A DNA stretch of 64,000 nucleotides, from NCBI GenBank assembly GCA_944322305.1, contig CALUOP010000005.1, forward strand, positions 171,066 through 235,065, given 5' to 3'. Origin of the DNA: an uncultured Coriobacteriaceae bacterium. Its GTDB lineage: Bacteria; Actinomycetota; Coriobacteriia; Coriobacteriales; Coriobacteriaceae. Position numbers and translations under genes: made by a program. Positions 63,301-64,000 of the stretch are shown piece after piece (the stretch's first letter is position 1; every line of letters begins with the position of its first letter). Under the pieces are notes generated by a model. That model saw nothing but the letters and a program-made list of their open reading frames with translations. It was not told the origin of the DNA and searched no databases.

Positions 63301-63580
63301 GCAGCTTGATCTCGAAGTCGGTGCCGCAAAGGCCCTGCTCGCGGGAAAGGCGCGGGATGTAGAACTCGCGCTTCTCGCGCGCTGGGCGCTGCTTGGTGAA
63401 CGCCTGCGACGTGAAGACGAAGCGCAGCTCGTCGATGCCCTCGAGCTGCTCGGCGAGTTCCTGATAGGCATACATGGAGAACACCGACGCAGCTATCGCC
63501 ACGCGGTCGCCGGCGGCTATGTTGGAGACAAGGTCGTCCTTGACGATGCGCGCCCTGTTGTCGAAGAAGTCGGGCTGCAT
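60347..63580 (-). CDS. SNF2-type DEAD/DEAH helicase with N-terminal PLD-like region
   Basis: A 1077-residue superfamily 2 ATPase. Motif I DSVGLGKTFTALAV near 270, motif II DESHNF near 360, motif III LSATPVNNR, and motif VI QRFGRVDRIGS near 817 identify a SNF2-like translocase. The first 200 residues resemble the phospholipase-D-like region found in defence helicases, but the HxKxxxxD catalytic motif is not visible. A disordered Asp/Gly segment lies near 600. The start at 63580 follows AAGGGGG, five bases after the ribbon-helix-helix gene; the upstream extension of the frame is Arg-rich and rejected. It is the largest gene of the island. Confidence 0.9.
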   Translation of the reverse strand: MQPDFFDNRARIVKDDLVSNIAAGDRVAIAASVFSMYAYQELAEQLEGIDELRFVFTSQAFTKQRPAREKREFYIPRLSREQGLCGTDFEIKLRNELTQKAVATECADWIRRKARFRSFEGEGRMSGFLDVEKTEDNVAYMPFDGFTTRKLGCDNSANVPDVTMRLDASQSRVLLKQFDDAWDSGELHDVTDAVIDGITAMYQENAPELIYYMALYRIFSEFLDDVSEDVLPNEGLGFRESLIWNKLYDFQKDAALAIINKLETYNGCILADSVGLGKTFTALAVIKYYESRNKDVLVLCPKKLRDNWITYNSNVVNNPIAGDRLQYDVLYHTDLSRTRGTSETGLPLDRLNWGAYGLVVIDESHNFRNGGDSASEDRMNRYQLLMEKVIKQGVKTKVLMLSATPVNNRFRDLRNQLALAYWGDPTGWSEKLRLENDIETVFRNAQTVYARWSKLPAEQRTTRALTDMLDYDFFEVLDQVTVARSRKHIQRYYDMSAIGPFPKRLPPISKRPKLSTLANAINYREIYEELDSLVLAVYMPSSYVHPSKMEKYAKMGGGGNLTLGGRETGVRRLMTTNLLKRLESSVCSFRLTLERVLAAMNAALKTIDDYRRGLASGASVADGDLPGGFDFDPDDESGFEVGGATKILVEDMDWMSWERDIEADVAVIEVLISMVRDIDPAHDAKLIELCEQIREKSQGPINPGNRKVLVFTAFSDTADYLYENVSAFAKRELGLECAKVTGDGCACTIKAVPPHMQEVLACFSPASKERDIVAPQLSGCDVDIVIATDCISEGQNLQDCDYLVNYDIHWNPVRIVQRFGRVDRIGSKNARIQLVNYWPDVELDEYIKLKARVEERMRITVMTSTGDDDYINADETEDLEYRRQQLEQMRDEVVDLEDVSGGVSITDLGLNEFRMDLVGYYRDNPDIDRLPSGINAVVEGDEPGVVFVLRNVNSRIDRDGRNHLHPFYVVRMGSDGSVVRGHLEPKAVLDDMRLLCRGKSEPDMALCRTYNRETKNGRDMRREAGLLRDAVASIVDSKQESDVDSFFTDGTTGFLENDIEGLDDFELVCFLVVRPRC

Positions 63581-63585
63581 GGGTT

Positions 63586-63798
63586 CTACGCCCCCTTCTT
63601 CGCGAGCTCTTCGATCATGCACGTGCGCACGAAGGCGGAGAAGCTCATGCCCCGCAGGGCCGCCTCCTCCTTCGCCGCGTCGCGCAAGGTGTCGGGGATG
63701 CGCAGGGTCACAGAGACCTGGTCGCCGTTCACCAGGAAGCTCCTGATCTCGGTCTCGTCGGGATTGCTCTTGATGAGCTCCTTGTAGCTGTCGGGCAT
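63586..63798 (-). CDS. ribbon-helix-helix (Arc/CopG-like) protein heading the defence operon
   Basis: A 70-residue protein with a ribbon-helix-helix DNA-binding fold in its C-terminal half (VSVTLRIPDTLRDAAKEEAALR, then a MSFSAFVRTCMIEEL helix). Such proteins bind DNA as dimers of dimers. The start at 63798 follows GGGAG; an ATG at 63810 is possible. It is the first gene after the promoter and lies five bases from the helicase start, so it probably represses its own operon. It is not an obvious toxin-antitoxin partner, since no toxin gene adjoins it. Confidence 0.82.
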   Translation of the reverse strand: MPDSYKELIKSNPDETEIRSFLVNGDQVSVTLRIPDTLRDAAKEEAALRGMSFSAFVRTCMIEELAKKGA

Positions 63799-63826
63799 CT
63801 GCGCTCCCATCGCTCGAAATGCAATA

Positions 63827-63848
63827 CAAATGCGTTTGCAGCATTATA
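63827..63848 (-). promoter_or_regulatory. promoter and candidate operator of the defence operon
   Basis: On the minus strand a TATAAT -10 occupies 63848-63843. CAAATGCGTTTG (63827-63838), a near-perfect palindrome, would lie at the transcription start. This is where a ribbon-helix-helix autorepressor would be expected to bind. The -35 box is weak or absent, which fits regulated expression. The operator role is inferred. Confidence 0.55.
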
Positions 63849-63890
63849 ACGCGGCGGCACGCGGCGGCACTGGGAATGAGAGGACAGCCG

Positions 63891-64000
63891 ATGCCCAGGC
63901 TTTATATGAGCGCGGACGGCGAAGGACGCCCTGATCGGGCTTGGATGGCCGCTTTCGTTCGGTTCCTCATCTCTCGTTTTCGCGAGGTTTGGCGTTTGCC
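63891..64000 (+). CDS. possible truncated gene start at window end
   Basis: An ATG at 63891 after GAGAGGACAG opens a frame that stays open to the window edge (36 codons, MPRLYMSADGEGRPDRAWMA at the start). I do not recognise it. The spacing of the ribosome binding site supports a real start, divergent from the defence operon. The fragment is too short to be sure. Confidence 0.3.
   Translation, partial: MPRLYMSADGEGRPDRAWMAAFVRFLISRFREVWRL

Noticed and set aside
61316..63787. Plus-strand frame opposite the helicase
   Set aside because: An antisense shadow. The helicase motifs on the minus strand are unambiguous.

Overview
The window is a high-GC chromosomal segment from an anaerobic actinobacterium, most likely a member of Coriobacteriia (Olsenella/Collinsella type). 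That placement is inferred from the gene set: a cobalamin-dependent ribonucleotide reductase, AmmeMemoRadiSam genes, a giant 2-hydroxyacyl-CoA dehydratase activase protein, a DUF711 protein, an AmaP/Asp23 cluster and a single groESL locus. No rRNA, tRNA or CRISPR array was found.

Layout. 1-6.3 kb: yhbY, an NrdR-boxed class II nrdJ, and two exported or membrane proteins of unknown role that share a bidirectional terminator. 6.5-9.0 kb: a methyltransferase and a DUF711 protein. 9.3-14.3 kb: a methionine cluster with metF, a stand-alone methionine synthase activation protein and a MetH that lacks the activation domain. 14.3-17.8 kb: a ZIP metal transporter, then the AmmeMemoRadiSam pair with Memo and AMMECR1 fused in one chain. 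18.5-23.9 kb: a TetR regulator overlapping a 1553-residue activase/dehydratase-like protein. 24.9-28.2 kb: a large membrane protein and a GT2 glycosyltransferase. 28.3-33.1 kb: NifU-like protein, a Cys-rich protein, Lgt, a 51-residue membrane protein, YebC, and the AmaP/DUF2273/Asp23 envelope-stress cluster. 33.7-37.6 kb: metNIQ and an M20 amidohydrolase. 38.7-50.1 kb: groESL, vsr, a ferredoxin protein, ychF, hicAB, asparaginase, histidine phosphatase, brnQ and guaA.

50.3-63.8 kb is a defence island on the minus strand. It reads from a ribbon-helix-helix protein through an SNF2-type helicase, a DUF4391 protein, an OLD-like AAA/TOPRIM nuclease, type III Mod and Res, and an unrecognised protein, and it ends at a frameshifted IS256-family element. 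The genes overlap or lie within 16 bases of each other, so they probably form one operon.

The non-coding part is unusually structured. Two intergenic arrays carry the same degenerate repeat of about 31 bp (17.9 and 24.4 kb). A third, at 37.7-38.4 kb, has a 52-bp unit flanked by inverted copies. Several long-arm inverted repeats end transcription units. Two of these have unrelated, perfectly paired arms but a shared loop sequence, which suggests a dispersed terminator family.
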